DNA of 64,000 bases, taken from NCBI GenBank assembly GCA_965227095.1, contig CBDDFL010000001.1, forward strand, positions 310,001-374,000, written 5' to 3'. This DNA is from JANQMY01 sp965227095 (GTDB taxonomy: Bacteria > Pseudomonadota > Alphaproteobacteria > JANQMY01). Within the stretch, counting starts at the first letter, position 1; each line of letters begins with the position of its first letter. This document shows, piece by piece, positions 1-8,560 of the stretch. The translations under genes were made by a program, and so were the position numbers. A model generated the notes under the pieces. That model saw only the letters and a list, made by a program, of their open reading frames with translations. It made no database searches and was not told where the DNA came from.

Positions 1-879
1 ACCATATTGGGCGGGTATTTGGGGGCGGGGAAAACCACGCTGATCAATCGTATCCTCGCACAGAAAACACCGTCGCGGATGGCCATCTTCGTCAATGATT
101 TCGGCGAGGTGAACATTGATGCTGCCCTGATAGAAAGCCAGACAGACAATGTGGTGTCGCTGACCAATGGCTGCGTGTGCTGTTCCATCGGCGATGATTT
201 GGGTAAAGCGCTTTTTGACCTGCTCGAAAGCGATCAGACGACGGACCATATCATCATCGAAGCGTCAGGCGCCGCAGACCCGGCGCGCATTGGCGGCTAT
301 GCCTCAGGCGATACACGCCTCGGCAGGCCTTCCGTCATCACCCTAGCCGACACGGAAACGGTGCAAGGCCGGGCGAAAGACAAATTTGTCGGCAAACTGG
401 TCAAGCGGCAGCTTGCATCCGCCCACCTGATCGCATTGTCGAAGACTGGTCTTGTGACGGCTGACAAAATCATGGACGTGACAGAATGGGTCAGCGGATT
501 GGCGCCGTCGGCGTCCATCGTGGAGGCCACCGACCTGGATGACCTCTTCGTCGGTGCCCCATCTTCACCGGCCACCATTACAGCCGCCAACGGCCTTCCC
601 CATTTCAAGACGTTCAGCTTCAGAACCGACCTCCCCTTAGCGCGTACACAACTCGAAAAGGTGCTGGGGGAGTTACCGGATCTTGTTTGGCGCGCCAAAG
701 GATTTGTCTGCTTCGCCGACGGGACCCGCGCCCTTCTTCAGAAAGTGGGTGCTCGGGTGGAAATTTCGCTCACGGAGCGAAGCGGCGACCAGAACACGGT
801 TCTGGTCTTTATTTCCCCATCAGACGCCGTGAATCCTGAGGAAATCTGTTCAAAATTGCTCAAGTGCTGCGAAATTTGA
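1..879 (+). CDS. CobW/G3E-family GTPase, 5' end cut by window
   Basis: The reading frame is open from the first base, so the true start lies upstream. The N-terminal Walker A motif GGYLGAGKT is followed by the metal-binding CxCC motif in GCVCCS (about residues 58-61 of the visible part), and WRAKGFVCF marks the CobW C-terminal domain. G3E GTPases deliver or handle metals (Zn, Co, Ni) for client enzymes. The G4 guanine-specificity motif, usually NKxD, reads SKTG here, so nucleotide specificity may be relaxed. The visible 292 residues are slightly short for the family. The metal and client cannot be told; no zinc-uptake regulator or cobalamin gene is adjacent. Confidence 0.85.
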   Translation, partial: TILGGYLGAGKTTLINRILAQKTPSRMAIFVNDFGEVNIDAALIESQTDNVVSLTNGCVCCSIGDDLGKALFDLLESDQTTDHIIIEASGAADPARIGGYASGDTRLGRPSVITLADTETVQGRAKDKFVGKLVKRQLASAHLIALSKTGLVTADKIMDVTEWVSGLAPSASIVEATDLDDLFVGAPSSPATITAANGLPHFKTFSFRTDLPLARTQLEKVLGELPDLVWRAKGFVCFADGTRALLQKVGARVEISLTERSGDQNTVLVFISPSDAVNPEEICSKLLKCCEI

Positions 880-979
880 CCAGAATCCATTCTGCCCCAT
901 TGAGTTCTGGACGATTTCGAACAATAGTCCCGCCCGAACACCCCCACACAAACAAAAAATCCAGTGAGTGGAGACAGTT

Positions 980-3142
980 ATGAGCGAGCGCGTCGACGCA
1001 GGCGGCCTTCAGGTTTCGAAGGACCTCTACGATTTTATCAACACCCAAGCCCTGCCCGGCACCGGCGTGGATCAGGCCCATTTTTGGGACAGCTTCGGCG
1101 CGATTGTGCGCGACTTGAGTCCTCGGAACAAAGAGCTTCTAGCGATCCGCGAGGATATTCAAACCAAGATCGACGATTGGCACAAAGACCGCCGCGGCCA
1201 AGAATTGAACCTAGAAGAGTACAAGGCATTCCTGACGGAGATCGGCTATCTGGTTCCTGAAGGCCCGGACTTTAAGGTGGAAACCGCCAATGTCGATGAC
1301 GAGATCGGGCGCATGGCCGGTCCTCAGTTGGTGGTGCCGGTGCTCAATGCACGCTTCGCCCTGAATGCAGCCAACGCACGTTGGGGCAGCCTTTACGATG
1401 CGCTTTACGGCACGGACGTCATCTCCGAAGATGGCGGTGCCACCCGTGGTGGAGCGTATAACCCGGTGCGCGGCGACAAGGTCATCGCCTGGGCCCGCAA
1501 CTTTTTGGATCAAGCTGTGCCGCTGGCCGGCGGCTCCCACAAGGACGCCACCCAATATGCCATCAACGGGGACGCCCTTTCCGTGAAGCTGGCTGATGGG
1601 TCTGAAACCGGCCTTGCAGATCCGAGCACCTTGGTCGGCTACAATGGCGATGCCAGTGATCCATCGGCCGTGCTGCTCAAGCACAACGGTTTGCATATCG
1701 AAATCGCCATCGACCGCACCGACAATGTGGGCAAGGACGACGCCGCAGGCATGAAAGACGTCTATCTGGAAGCGGCTGTCACCACCATTCAAGACTGCGA
1801 AGATTCCGTCGCCGCCGTGGATGCGGAAGACAAGACCGGCGTCTACCGCAATTGGTTGGGCTTGATGAAGGGCGATCTGGAAGACACGTTCCAAAAGGGC
1901 GGCAGCGCCATGACGCGCCGTTTGAATCCCGATCGCACCTACACAACAATCGGGGGCGGCGACATCACCTTGCCGGGCCGCAGCCTGCTGCTGGTGCGCA
2001 ATGTGGGCCATTTGATGACCAACCCCGCGATCTTGTCGAACGGCGAAGAAGTGGGCGAAGGCATTATGGATGCCATGTGCACCTCCCTGATTGCCATGCA
2101 CGACTTGAAAGGCACTGGGCCTTTCAAGAATTCGCGCACCGGCTCGGTCTATATCGTGAAGCCAAAAATGCACGGGCCTGACGAAGTGGCGTTTACGGAC
2201 GAATTGTTCAGCCGCGTGGAAGATGCGTTGGGTTTGGCGCGTAATACGCTCAAAGTCGGCATTATGGACGAAGAACGCCGCACAACGGTCAATTTGAAAG
2301 AATGCATTCGCGTGGCGAAGCAGCGGGTGTGCTTCATCAACACCGGCTTCTTGGACCGCACCGGCGACGAAATCCACACCTCCATGGAAGCGGGCCCCAT
2401 CATCCGCAAGACGGAGATGAAGGCCCAGAAATGGATCAACACCTACGAAGACTGGAACGTAGATGTGGGGCTGGAATGCGGTCTGCCGGGGCACGCGCAA
2501 ATCGGTAAGGGCATGTGGGCCATGCCGGACCTGATGGCGGACATGATCGAGCAGAAAATCGGCCATCCGAAATCCGGCGCGACAACCGCCTGGGTGCCGT
2601 CACCGACCGCCGCGACCTTGCACGCCACCCATTACCACCAGGTAAGCGTGGCTGAAACACAAGCCCAATTGGCCAGCCGCCCGAAAGCCAAGCTGGACGA
2701 CATTTTGTCCATTCCGTTGGCGGACCGTCCGAACTGGTCGGAAGAAGAAGTGAAGGCGGAATTGGACAACAACGCCCAAGGCATTTTGGGCTATGTGGTC
2801 CGCTGGATCGATCAAGGTGTGGGTTGTTCGAAAGTGCCGGACATCAACGATGTAGGGCTGATGGAAGACCGCGCCACCTGCCGGATTTCCAGTCAACATA
2901 TGGCCAACTGGCTGCATCATGGTATCTGCACAGAAGATCAGGTGATGGAGACCATGAAGCGCATGGCTATTGTGGTGGACAAGCAAAATGCAGGCGACCC
3001 GAGCTACAAGCCCATGGCGCCGACCTATGACACCATCGCCTTCAAAGCCGCCTGTGACTTGGTGTTTGAAGGCCGGGTACAGCCGTCCGGATATACGGAA
3101 CCAATCCTCCACCGCCGCCGGCTAGAGCTGAAAGCAAGCTAA
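980..3142 (+). CDS. glcB: Malate synthase G
   Basis: Cytosolic enzyme of the glyoxylate shunt: condenses glyoxylate with acetyl-CoA to malate. The 720-residue length fits the monomeric G isoform (about 720-725), not the shorter A isoform. Conserved blocks include GIMDEERRTTVNL near residue 427 and FINTGFLDRTGDEIHTSMEA near 453, part of the Mg/glyoxylate site. The ATG at 980 is preferred over an in-frame GTG at 968 because AGTGGAG lies just upstream of it. A strong hairpin follows the stop. No isocitrate lyase is in the window. The gene fits a cell that grows on acetyl-CoA released by beta-oxidation, in line with the many acyl-CoA genes nearby. Confidence 0.97.
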   Translation: MSERVDAGGLQVSKDLYDFINTQALPGTGVDQAHFWDSFGAIVRDLSPRNKELLAIREDIQTKIDDWHKDRRGQELNLEEYKAFLTEIGYLVPEGPDFKVETANVDDEIGRMAGPQLVVPVLNARFALNAANARWGSLYDALYGTDVISEDGGATRGGAYNPVRGDKVIAWARNFLDQAVPLAGGSHKDATQYAINGDALSVKLADGSETGLADPSTLVGYNGDASDPSAVLLKHNGLHIEIAIDRTDNVGKDDAAGMKDVYLEAAVTTIQDCEDSVAAVDAEDKTGVYRNWLGLMKGDLEDTFQKGGSAMTRRLNPDRTYTTIGGGDITLPGRSLLLVRNVGHLMTNPAILSNGEEVGEGIMDAMCTSLIAMHDLKGTGPFKNSRTGSVYIVKPKMHGPDEVAFTDELFSRVEDALGLARNTLKVGIMDEERRTTVNLKECIRVAKQRVCFINTGFLDRTGDEIHTSMEAGPIIRKTEMKAQKWINTYEDWNVDVGLECGLPGHAQIGKGMWAMPDLMADMIEQKIGHPKSGATTAWVPSPTAATLHATHYHQVSVAETQAQLASRPKAKLDDILSIPLADRPNWSEEEVKAELDNNAQGILGYVVRWIDQGVGCSKVPDINDVGLMEDRATCRISSQHMANWLHHGICTEDQVMETMKRMAIVVDKQNAGDPSYKPMAPTYDTIAFKAACDLVFEGRVQPSGYTEPILHRRRLELKAS

Positions 3143-3154
3143 AAAACATCAAAG

Positions 3155-3186
3155 GCGCCGATCAATAAGATCGGCGCTTATTTAGT
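3155..3186 (+). terminator. Rho-independent terminator after malate synthase
   Basis: GCGCCGATC (3155-3163) pairs with GATCGGCGC (3169-3177) around an AATAA loop, followed by TTATTT. It lies 13 bases after the glcB stop. Confidence 0.8.
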
Positions 3187-3261
3187 GCCCCCTCCTCCGC
3201 ACCCATTGGACGCGTTCTTCGTTTTTGGATAGGCTTGCGCAAAACAAATGGAGGCACACCG

Positions 3262-3738
3262 ATGATGAGGATCTTTAGGATCATTGGCTTTGTGTGTGCG
3301 GCCCTCATTCTGGCCGCGGCGTTGGCGTATCAGTTTCGCACCGATCCTATCGGCCCCTTGGCGGGCAAAAGATTGTCCGGGGAGGAACGCCCGTTCCCGT
3401 CTGACTGGACCTTTGTCAAAGACCACCCCTATTGTTTCCTGGAAACCAGGCCGTCCGCGCCCCATTCGGTCACCACGATCTGCTTCGTCGTGAACGGCAA
3501 ACTTGTCGTCCCCTCACTCAATGCCGCCGAAAAAGACTGGCCCTATTATGTTCTTGAGGATCCCACTGTGCGGATCAAAGTGGGGGAGTTTGTCTATTCG
3601 GCCCGTGCGGCACGTATCACCGATTTTTCTCAAGACGACGTGCGCGCCGGTATTCTTGCGAAATATCCGGAATTCTCCGACCGCATCCCCTCGCCGCTTC
3701 CCGATACGGTCTGGTTGTTCGAGCTGGCGCAACGCTAG
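3262..3738 (+). CDS. Hypothetical protein with one N-terminal membrane segment
   Basis: A 158-residue protein with a hydrophobic stretch at about residues 5-22 (FVCAALILAAALAYQF) that could be a signal anchor or uncleaved signal peptide. The rest is polar and probably periplasmic. I do not recognise the family. The ATG at 3262 is chosen over a TTG at 3235 because GGAGG sits 7 bases upstream. It stands alone between the glcB terminator and an MFS gene. Confidence 0.65.
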   Translation: MMRIFRIIGFVCAALILAAALAYQFRTDPIGPLAGKRLSGEERPFPSDWTFVKDHPYCFLETRPSAPHSVTTICFVVNGKLVVPSLNAAEKDWPYYVLEDPTVRIKVGEFVYSARAARITDFSQDDVRAGILAKYPEFSDRIPSPLPDTVWLFELAQR

Positions 3739-3875
3739 TCCATTCCGGGAATCCTGATCACGTTTGTGATGAGTGCGGAGTAAATTCGCCAACGCCGAAA
3801 CATATCCGTACACCTCGCGTATTCCTTAGTGCACACTACACGCCAATTCGCGGTCACAACGAATAGGCACACTAG

Positions 3876-5204
3876 ATGACCCATCGCCAACCCGTACAAG
3901 CTGCGCCAACCGCGTTCGCGTCATGGCAAACGGAGTCGGGAACCTATCTGCTGGTTCTATTATTCCTGGTGTCGGTCATGAATTTTTTGGATCGGCAGGT
4001 TCTGTCCATCGTCCAAGAAGACATTAAGCTGGAACTCAGCCTGACGGACGGACAGCTTGGCTTTTTAGCGCTTGGCTTTGGCGTGACCAATGCACTGTTC
4101 GCCCTGCCCATTGGCCGTTTGGCCGACCGCATCCCCCGTAAAACCGTGTTGGTGTCTTGCCTGGCCTTGTGGAGTTCGGTCACCGCGCTGTGTGGTTTGG
4201 TCACCAACTTTTCCCAATTACTTGTTGCACGTATGGGCGTCGCCCTCGGCGAAGCGGGCGTCACGCCGACCACCTATTCGCTTATTTCCGACAAGTACCC
4301 GCTGAAGCGGCGAGCCACCGCCATCGCGGTGTGCAGCGCGGGCGTGCCCGTTGGTTTAATGCTCTCGCTCTTTCTCGGGGGATTGATCGCGGACAATTTC
4401 GGGTGGCGCTGGACATTTGTGTTGTTCGGCTTGCCCGGCATTCTTCTTGCCGCCGTTTTCGTCTTGACCGTGAAAGCCCCCGCTCGCGGGCAAGCCGACG
4501 GCGTTCGCCAGGTGCGCGAAACCAACTTTGTTGAGTCATTTCTGCATTTGATACGCACACCTACTTTCGTACTCATTGTCGCCGGATCGGCCTTCAAATC
4601 CATCGGCGCCTATGGCATCGTTCAATGGATCCCCACATTCTACATCCGCAAATTTGACTTGACCCCTGGCGAGGCGGGCATGTCTCTCGGTCCCATCCTC
4701 GGCATTGTGGGATTGGTCAGCCTTGTCGGTGCCGCGTATATCGCGGATCGCCTGTCGGAAAAGGACGTGCGTTGGTATTCCTGGATTTTAGGGGGTACGC
4801 AAATCTTCGCGTTTCCGTTTACCGCCGCCGCCCTTTGGTCCGGGGATTATGCTTTGTCTCTTTTCTTTTTCAGCTGTGCTATTTTGAGCGGAAACTCGAT
4901 GCTGGCGATCACCAATAGCCTGGTACAAAGCTCCGCCCCTGTACAAATGCGCGGGGTCGCCTCCGCAACCAAAACAGTTGCGTTGAGCTTTATCGGATAT
5001 GGCATTGGCGGCGCCCTTATCGGTCAGCTGAGCGATGTGTTCGCAACAGATGTGCCCGGTGAGGGATTGGGCGTGGCCTTGACGATTGCAGCGGGCACCT
5101 ACCTAATAGCTGCCTTACTATTCTGGCTGAGTGCCCATTGGGTGACACGCGACGTTGCGGGGGCTCAAAAGGACTCGGGTCAAGCAGAACCAAGAACGGT
5201 CTAA
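3876..5204 (+). CDS. MFS transporter
   Basis: Inner-membrane secondary transporter of 442 residues with about 12 hydrophobic segments. The loop 2-3 region contains GRLADRIPRKTVL, the MFS signature, and the N-terminus carries NFLDRQVLSIVQED, typical of the spinster/hexuronate-like subgroup. The substrate cannot be told. It converges with the cupin gene, whose stop lies 10 bases beyond its own. Confidence 0.85.
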   Translation: MTHRQPVQAAPTAFASWQTESGTYLLVLLFLVSVMNFLDRQVLSIVQEDIKLELSLTDGQLGFLALGFGVTNALFALPIGRLADRIPRKTVLVSCLALWSSVTALCGLVTNFSQLLVARMGVALGEAGVTPTTYSLISDKYPLKRRATAIAVCSAGVPVGLMLSLFLGGLIADNFGWRWTFVLFGLPGILLAAVFVLTVKAPARGQADGVRQVRETNFVESFLHLIRTPTFVLIVAGSAFKSIGAYGIVQWIPTFYIRKFDLTPGEAGMSLGPILGIVGLVSLVGAAYIADRLSEKDVRWYSWILGGTQIFAFPFTAAALWSGDYALSLFFFSCAILSGNSMLAITNSLVQSSAPVQMRGVASATKTVALSFIGYGIGGALIGQLSDVFATDVPGEGLGVALTIAAGTYLIAALLFWLSAHWVTRDVAGAQKDSGQAEPRTV

Positions 5205-5214
5205 CTCGCGGGCG

Positions 5215-5745
5215 TTATTCGCCAATCACGATCAGCTTGTCGCAGGACTTGCCTTCTATTTCGCAGAGGGCGCGGTACGACTCCAGAACGCTTTTGGCGT
5301 CCACCATGCCGATCACATTGCCGTTTTCATCCACATTGACATTGCTGCCATAGATGGCAAACCAAACGATCGTGTCTTCGGGACAATCTTCCGGCACGGT
5401 CAATGTATGAAGTGAATGGGCGGGCTCAAACAAGTAAGACCCCGCCTTGTTCACATAGTCTGGATATTCTTTGTAGAACCATTGCCCCTGTTGCGTCACC
5501 GCGAACACAGGGCCCGTGTGGTAATGGGTGTCAACCTGGTACCCTGCGGGAAAATTAGTCCGCAGGATCCAAAGATTTTGGTTCAGGTCAATATGGAGGA
5601 CCTGGATCGATGCCCCGTCCGGTGTGGACACGAACGGAAGCTCGTCGATCCCGATATGAATGGCTTCTCGCGCATGCCCCATGGGGATGATGCCCGATTG
5701 CTGAATGGTTTCCACCAATGTTTCTGTTTTGGCCGCTTCACTCAT
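5215..5745 (-). CDS. Cupin protein, 2,4'-dihydroxyacetophenone dioxygenase-like
   Basis: A 176-residue single-domain cupin. HYHTGPVF (cupin motif 1) and EPAHSLHTL (motif 2) supply the expected histidine metal ligands. The length and arrangement match proteins annotated as 2,4'-dihydroxyacetophenone dioxygenase family, which cleave C-C bonds with non-haem iron; the substrate here is unproven. It starts 22 bases after the nitronate monooxygenase stop, with GGAGG before its ATG, so the two form one operon probably governed by the HxlR-type site at 6867. Confidence 0.8.
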   Translation of the reverse strand: MSEAAKTETLVETIQQSGIIPMGHAREAIHIGIDELPFVSTPDGASIQVLHIDLNQNLWILRTNFPAGYQVDTHYHTGPVFAVTQQGQWFYKEYPDYVNKAGSYLFEPAHSLHTLTVPEDCPEDTIVWFAIYGSNVNVDENGNVIGMVDAKSVLESYRALCEIEGKSCDKLIVIGE

Positions 5746-5767
5746 AGGGTCCTCCAGAGTTTTTTTG

Positions 5768-6745
5768 TTAGGCCGCCATGAACTTCGACAGGCGTTGATT
5801 GATGATTTCGTCTGCCTCGCCCATGATCCGGTCGATCAATTCCTTGCAGGTCGGAATGTCGTGAATAAGGCCCGCGACCATGCCGCAACTCCATGCACCC
5901 GCATCCATCTCGCCTTCAGTCATGATTTTAGGATACACGCCGGCTACTTCGCCGATGATGTCCTCAAATTTTAGATTGTCGCCGAGCATCTTTTCTTTCT
6001 CAAGCAACCGCTCCACGGCTTCATTCGTCAGCACACGTTCTGTATTGCGCAAGGGCCGCATCACCAGGCGCGTGTCCAACTCAGATGCGGCCACAATGGC
6101 CTGCTTCACATTCTCATGAACCGGCGCTTCTTTCGTCGCGATAAAGCGCGTCCCCATGTTCATGCCTTCGGCCCCCATGGCGAGGGACGCCACCAAGGAC
6201 CGCGCGTCGGCCATACCGCCAGACGCCACAAACGGGATCTTCAATTCCTCCGCTGCGCGCGGCAGCAAGATCATGTTCGGAATGTCGTCTTCACCGGGGT
6301 GGCCGCCGCACTCAAAACCGTCCACGGAAACCGCATCGCAGCCAATGGCTTCCGCTTTCAGCGAGTGGCGCACAGATGTGCATTTGTGGATGACCTTCAC
6401 ACCGTTTTCTTTGAGCTTCGGCAAATGTTCCTGCGGATTCCGGCCGGCGGTTTCCACTATCTTGATGCCGCCATCGACAATTGCGTCAATGTAAGCCGGA
6501 TAGTCCGGCGGGGTGAGTGTCGGCAGGAAAGTCAGGTTCACGCCGAACGGCTTGTCGGTCATTTCGTGACAGCGCGCAATTTCTTTCGCAAGATCCTCGG
6601 CCGTGGGTTGGGTCAGGCCGGTAATGATGCCCAGGCCACCGGCATTGGACACTGCCGCCGCCATATCCGCAAACCCCACATAGTGCATGCCGCCCTGGAT
6701 GATGGGATGCTCAATGCCGAAAAGTTCTGTAATGCGTGTCTTCAT
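5768..6745 (-). CDS. Nitronate monooxygenase (2-nitropropane dioxygenase-like)
   Basis: FMN-dependent TIM-barrel enzyme of 325 residues. Evidence: N-terminal HPIIQGGMHYVG, the GFECGGHPGEDD segment with the catalytic-site histidine, and the phosphate-binding ASGGMADARS and GAEGMNMGTRF loops. The family oxidises nitronates, but many members in catabolic loci act on unknown substrates, including enoyl compounds. It is the first gene of an operon with the cupin, divergent from the HxlR gene. A second family member at 17288 shares its promoter palindrome. Confidence 0.88.
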   Translation of the reverse strand: MKTRITELFGIEHPIIQGGMHYVGFADMAAAVSNAGGLGIITGLTQPTAEDLAKEIARCHEMTDKPFGVNLTFLPTLTPPDYPAYIDAIVDGGIKIVETAGRNPQEHLPKLKENGVKVIHKCTSVRHSLKAEAIGCDAVSVDGFECGGHPGEDDIPNMILLPRAAEELKIPFVASGGMADARSLVASLAMGAEGMNMGTRFIATKEAPVHENVKQAIVAASELDTRLVMRPLRNTERVLTNEAVERLLEKEKMLGDNLKFEDIIGEVAGVYPKIMTEGEMDAGAWSCGMVAGLIHDIPTCKELIDRIMGEADEIINQRLSKFMAA

Positions 6746-6866
6746 GACTAACCCCTTCTAGAGCTGGATTGTTAGGAGGCCTTTTTCTCGGCCCATTGAT
6801 GTAAACGATGCGATGAACATCAAATGCGATTGATGCGACGCTCATCGATGAAATTCGAGGCTCGTA

Positions 6867-6891
6867 ACTAAGTATCAATACTGGACTTAGT
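6867..6891. promoter_or_regulatory. Palindromic operator between nitronate monooxygenase and HxlR genes
   Basis: ACTAAGT (6867-6873), 11-base spacer ATCAATACTGG, ACTTAGT (6885-6891): perfect 7-base arms. It lies in the 195-base divergent promoter region. A near copy precedes the second nitronate monooxygenase gene at 18299. The spacing suits a dimeric winged-helix regulator, most simply the adjacent HxlR protein. Confidence 0.65.
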
Positions 6892-6940
6892 CAAGCTTAA
6901 AACTTATGCTGAAAACCGTGTCTACACCGGAGGACCCAAA

Positions 6941-7441
6941 ATGCGTTGGGAAGAATTAGAGAACGAACCTTGCTCAATCGCAAGGTCTTTAGCGGTGTTT
7001 GGTGACAGATGGACCTTAGTCCTGCTGCGGGAATGCTTTATGGGGGTGAAAAAATTCGCCGACTTTCAGCAGAACCTCGGTATTTCCAAAACGATCATCT
7101 CGGAACGTCTAAAACACCTGATCGACCACGGCATCTTGGAAAAAGTCGCCTACCAACAAAACCCGCCGCGCTACAAATACAAACTGACCCGTAAAGGCCT
7201 CGATATTTATCCGGTCTTCCTGTCCTTCTCCCGGTGGGGGGACCTGTACTGCGCAGGCGAAAAGGGTGTGCCAATGGTCTACACCCATAAATCCTGCGGC
7301 CATCAGATCCACGCTGTCAGCACTTGTTCTGAATGTGGCGAGCCACTAGATGCGCGGGATGTGATGGCCCAACCAGGGCCCGGTGCCGGTCCCCATGCGC
7401 GGTCGGCAAACCTTCCACGTTCAAAGCAACAGGTCGGCTAG
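6941..7441 (+). CDS. HxlR-family transcriptional regulator
   Basis: A 166-residue winged-helix DNA-binding protein. The N-terminus has the HxlR pattern with CSIARSLAVFGDRWTLVLLR and the recognition region GISKTIISERLKHL (about residues 47-60). Beyond the usual 110-120 residues it carries a C-terminal extension with H121, H124, C119, C129 and C132 (SCGHQIH...CSEC), resembling a small zinc-binding knuckle. GGAGG lies 7 bases before the ATG. It is divergent from the nitronate monooxygenase operon and probably controls it through the palindrome at 6867. Its 3' end overlaps the convergent acyl-CoA dehydrogenase gene by 21 bases. Confidence 0.88.
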   Translation: MRWEELENEPCSIARSLAVFGDRWTLVLLRECFMGVKKFADFQQNLGISKTIISERLKHLIDHGILEKVAYQQNPPRYKYKLTRKGLDIYPVFLSFSRWGDLYCAGEKGVPMVYTHKSCGHQIHAVSTCSECGEPLDARDVMAQPGPGAGPHARSANLPRSKQQVG

Positions 7442-8542
7442 CTTCTTTCGGTGATAAGCGCCGTCGCCCTGCATCGCTTCACACCAAATCGCCCGGCGCC
7501 GATAAAGTTGCGCATCGCAATCATACGTGAATCCGAAACCTCCATGGAATTGGATGGCCCGGTCGGCGGCAAAAGCAAAAGCCTTACAGGCCGTGGATTT
7601 CGCCATGCGCGTGGCGATCTCGCCTTCACCCTGTTGCGAAAATGTATAGGCGGCACTGTAGAGATGAGAGCGCGCTTTCTCAAAATCCACATGAGCGTCC
7701 ACAATGGGATGCTTCAAGGATTGATAGGACCCGATGGTTTTGCCGAACTGTTTGCGCGTTTGCAGATAGTCCACCGTATAGTCAATTGCGCTGGCGGTTC
7801 CGCCACACATTTCCGCGGATAGTAAAAGGTTCGCCGCTAGGTGCAGATGCGCCAAGGTCTCGGCTGACTTCGCGGGCTCCAACACGGCAGATGCCGACAG
7901 GGTAATACCATCCAAGGTCACCTGGTATGACCGGCGTGTTTCATCGATCACCACTTCCTTTCGGAACGCGCCGTCCGGCACCTGCGACCGGTCAATGACA
8001 ACCAATTGAGGCGCCCCATCCAGCGACACGGATGCCAAGATCCACTTGGCGGTATCCGCATCTGTGACAAAGGTTTTGGTGCCCGACAGGACCACTTGAT
8101 CCCCATCGCGTTTTGCGGTGCACGTCACATGGGTCAGATCCCAATCCGCATGATCTTCAGCAAGCGCCAGGGCCGCTGGTGTTCCTGAGGCGAAGGCCGG
8201 CAGCAAATCCGCCTTTTGCTCGGCCGTTCCGCCTACCAAGACGGCTTGCGCCGCCAACGTCGTCGACACAAAGGGGCCTGCCATCAGATTGCGGCCCATC
8301 TGTTCGACAACAGGCACAACTTCCGCCAAACCAAGGCCGACACCGCCAAATTCTTCCGGAATGGCAATGCCTAGCCAGCCTAATTCCGCGATCTCTGTCC
8401 ATACCTGCGGATCATATCCAAGATCGTCCGTCAGCAGTGACCGGACCTTATCTACTGGCGATTTGTCCCGGCAGAAATTGACCGCAACTTCCAAAAGGTC
8501 GCCTTGTTCTTCGCTAAACCCGATTTGGCCTCTAATTTCCAT
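7421..8542 (-). CDS. Acyl-CoA dehydrogenase, small-subunit type
   Basis: FAD enzyme of 373 residues that introduces the alpha,beta double bond into acyl-CoA. The C-terminal half has the family signature DYLQTRKQFGKTIGSYQSLK and QFHGGFGFTYDCDAQLYRRR. The N-terminal region (GWLGIAIPEEFGGVGLGL) is also typical. It lies 18 bases downstream of a second, larger family member, an arrangement seen in FadE pairs that assemble as heterotetramers; the GFTYDCD variant is common in the less conserved partner. Substrate unknown. Confidence 0.88.
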   Translation of the reverse strand: MEIRGQIGFSEEQGDLLEVAVNFCRDKSPVDKVRSLLTDDLGYDPQVWTEIAELGWLGIAIPEEFGGVGLGLAEVVPVVEQMGRNLMAGPFVSTTLAAQAVLVGGTAEQKADLLPAFASGTPAALALAEDHADWDLTHVTCTAKRDGDQVVLSGTKTFVTDADTAKWILASVSLDGAPQLVVIDRSQVPDGAFRKEVVIDETRRSYQVTLDGITLSASAVLEPAKSAETLAHLHLAANLLLSAEMCGGTASAIDYTVDYLQTRKQFGKTIGSYQSLKHPIVDAHVDFEKARSHLYSAAYTFSQQGEGEIATRMAKSTACKAFAFAADRAIQFHGGFGFTYDCDAQLYRRRAIWCEAMQGDGAYHRKKLADLLL

Positions 8543-8560
8543 GGTCTTTGCTCGCTGCGG

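Noticed and set aside
1211..2566. 451-codon frame on the minus strand
   Set aside because: Exactly antisense to malate synthase G, His/Gln-rich as expected for a shadow frame, no domain.
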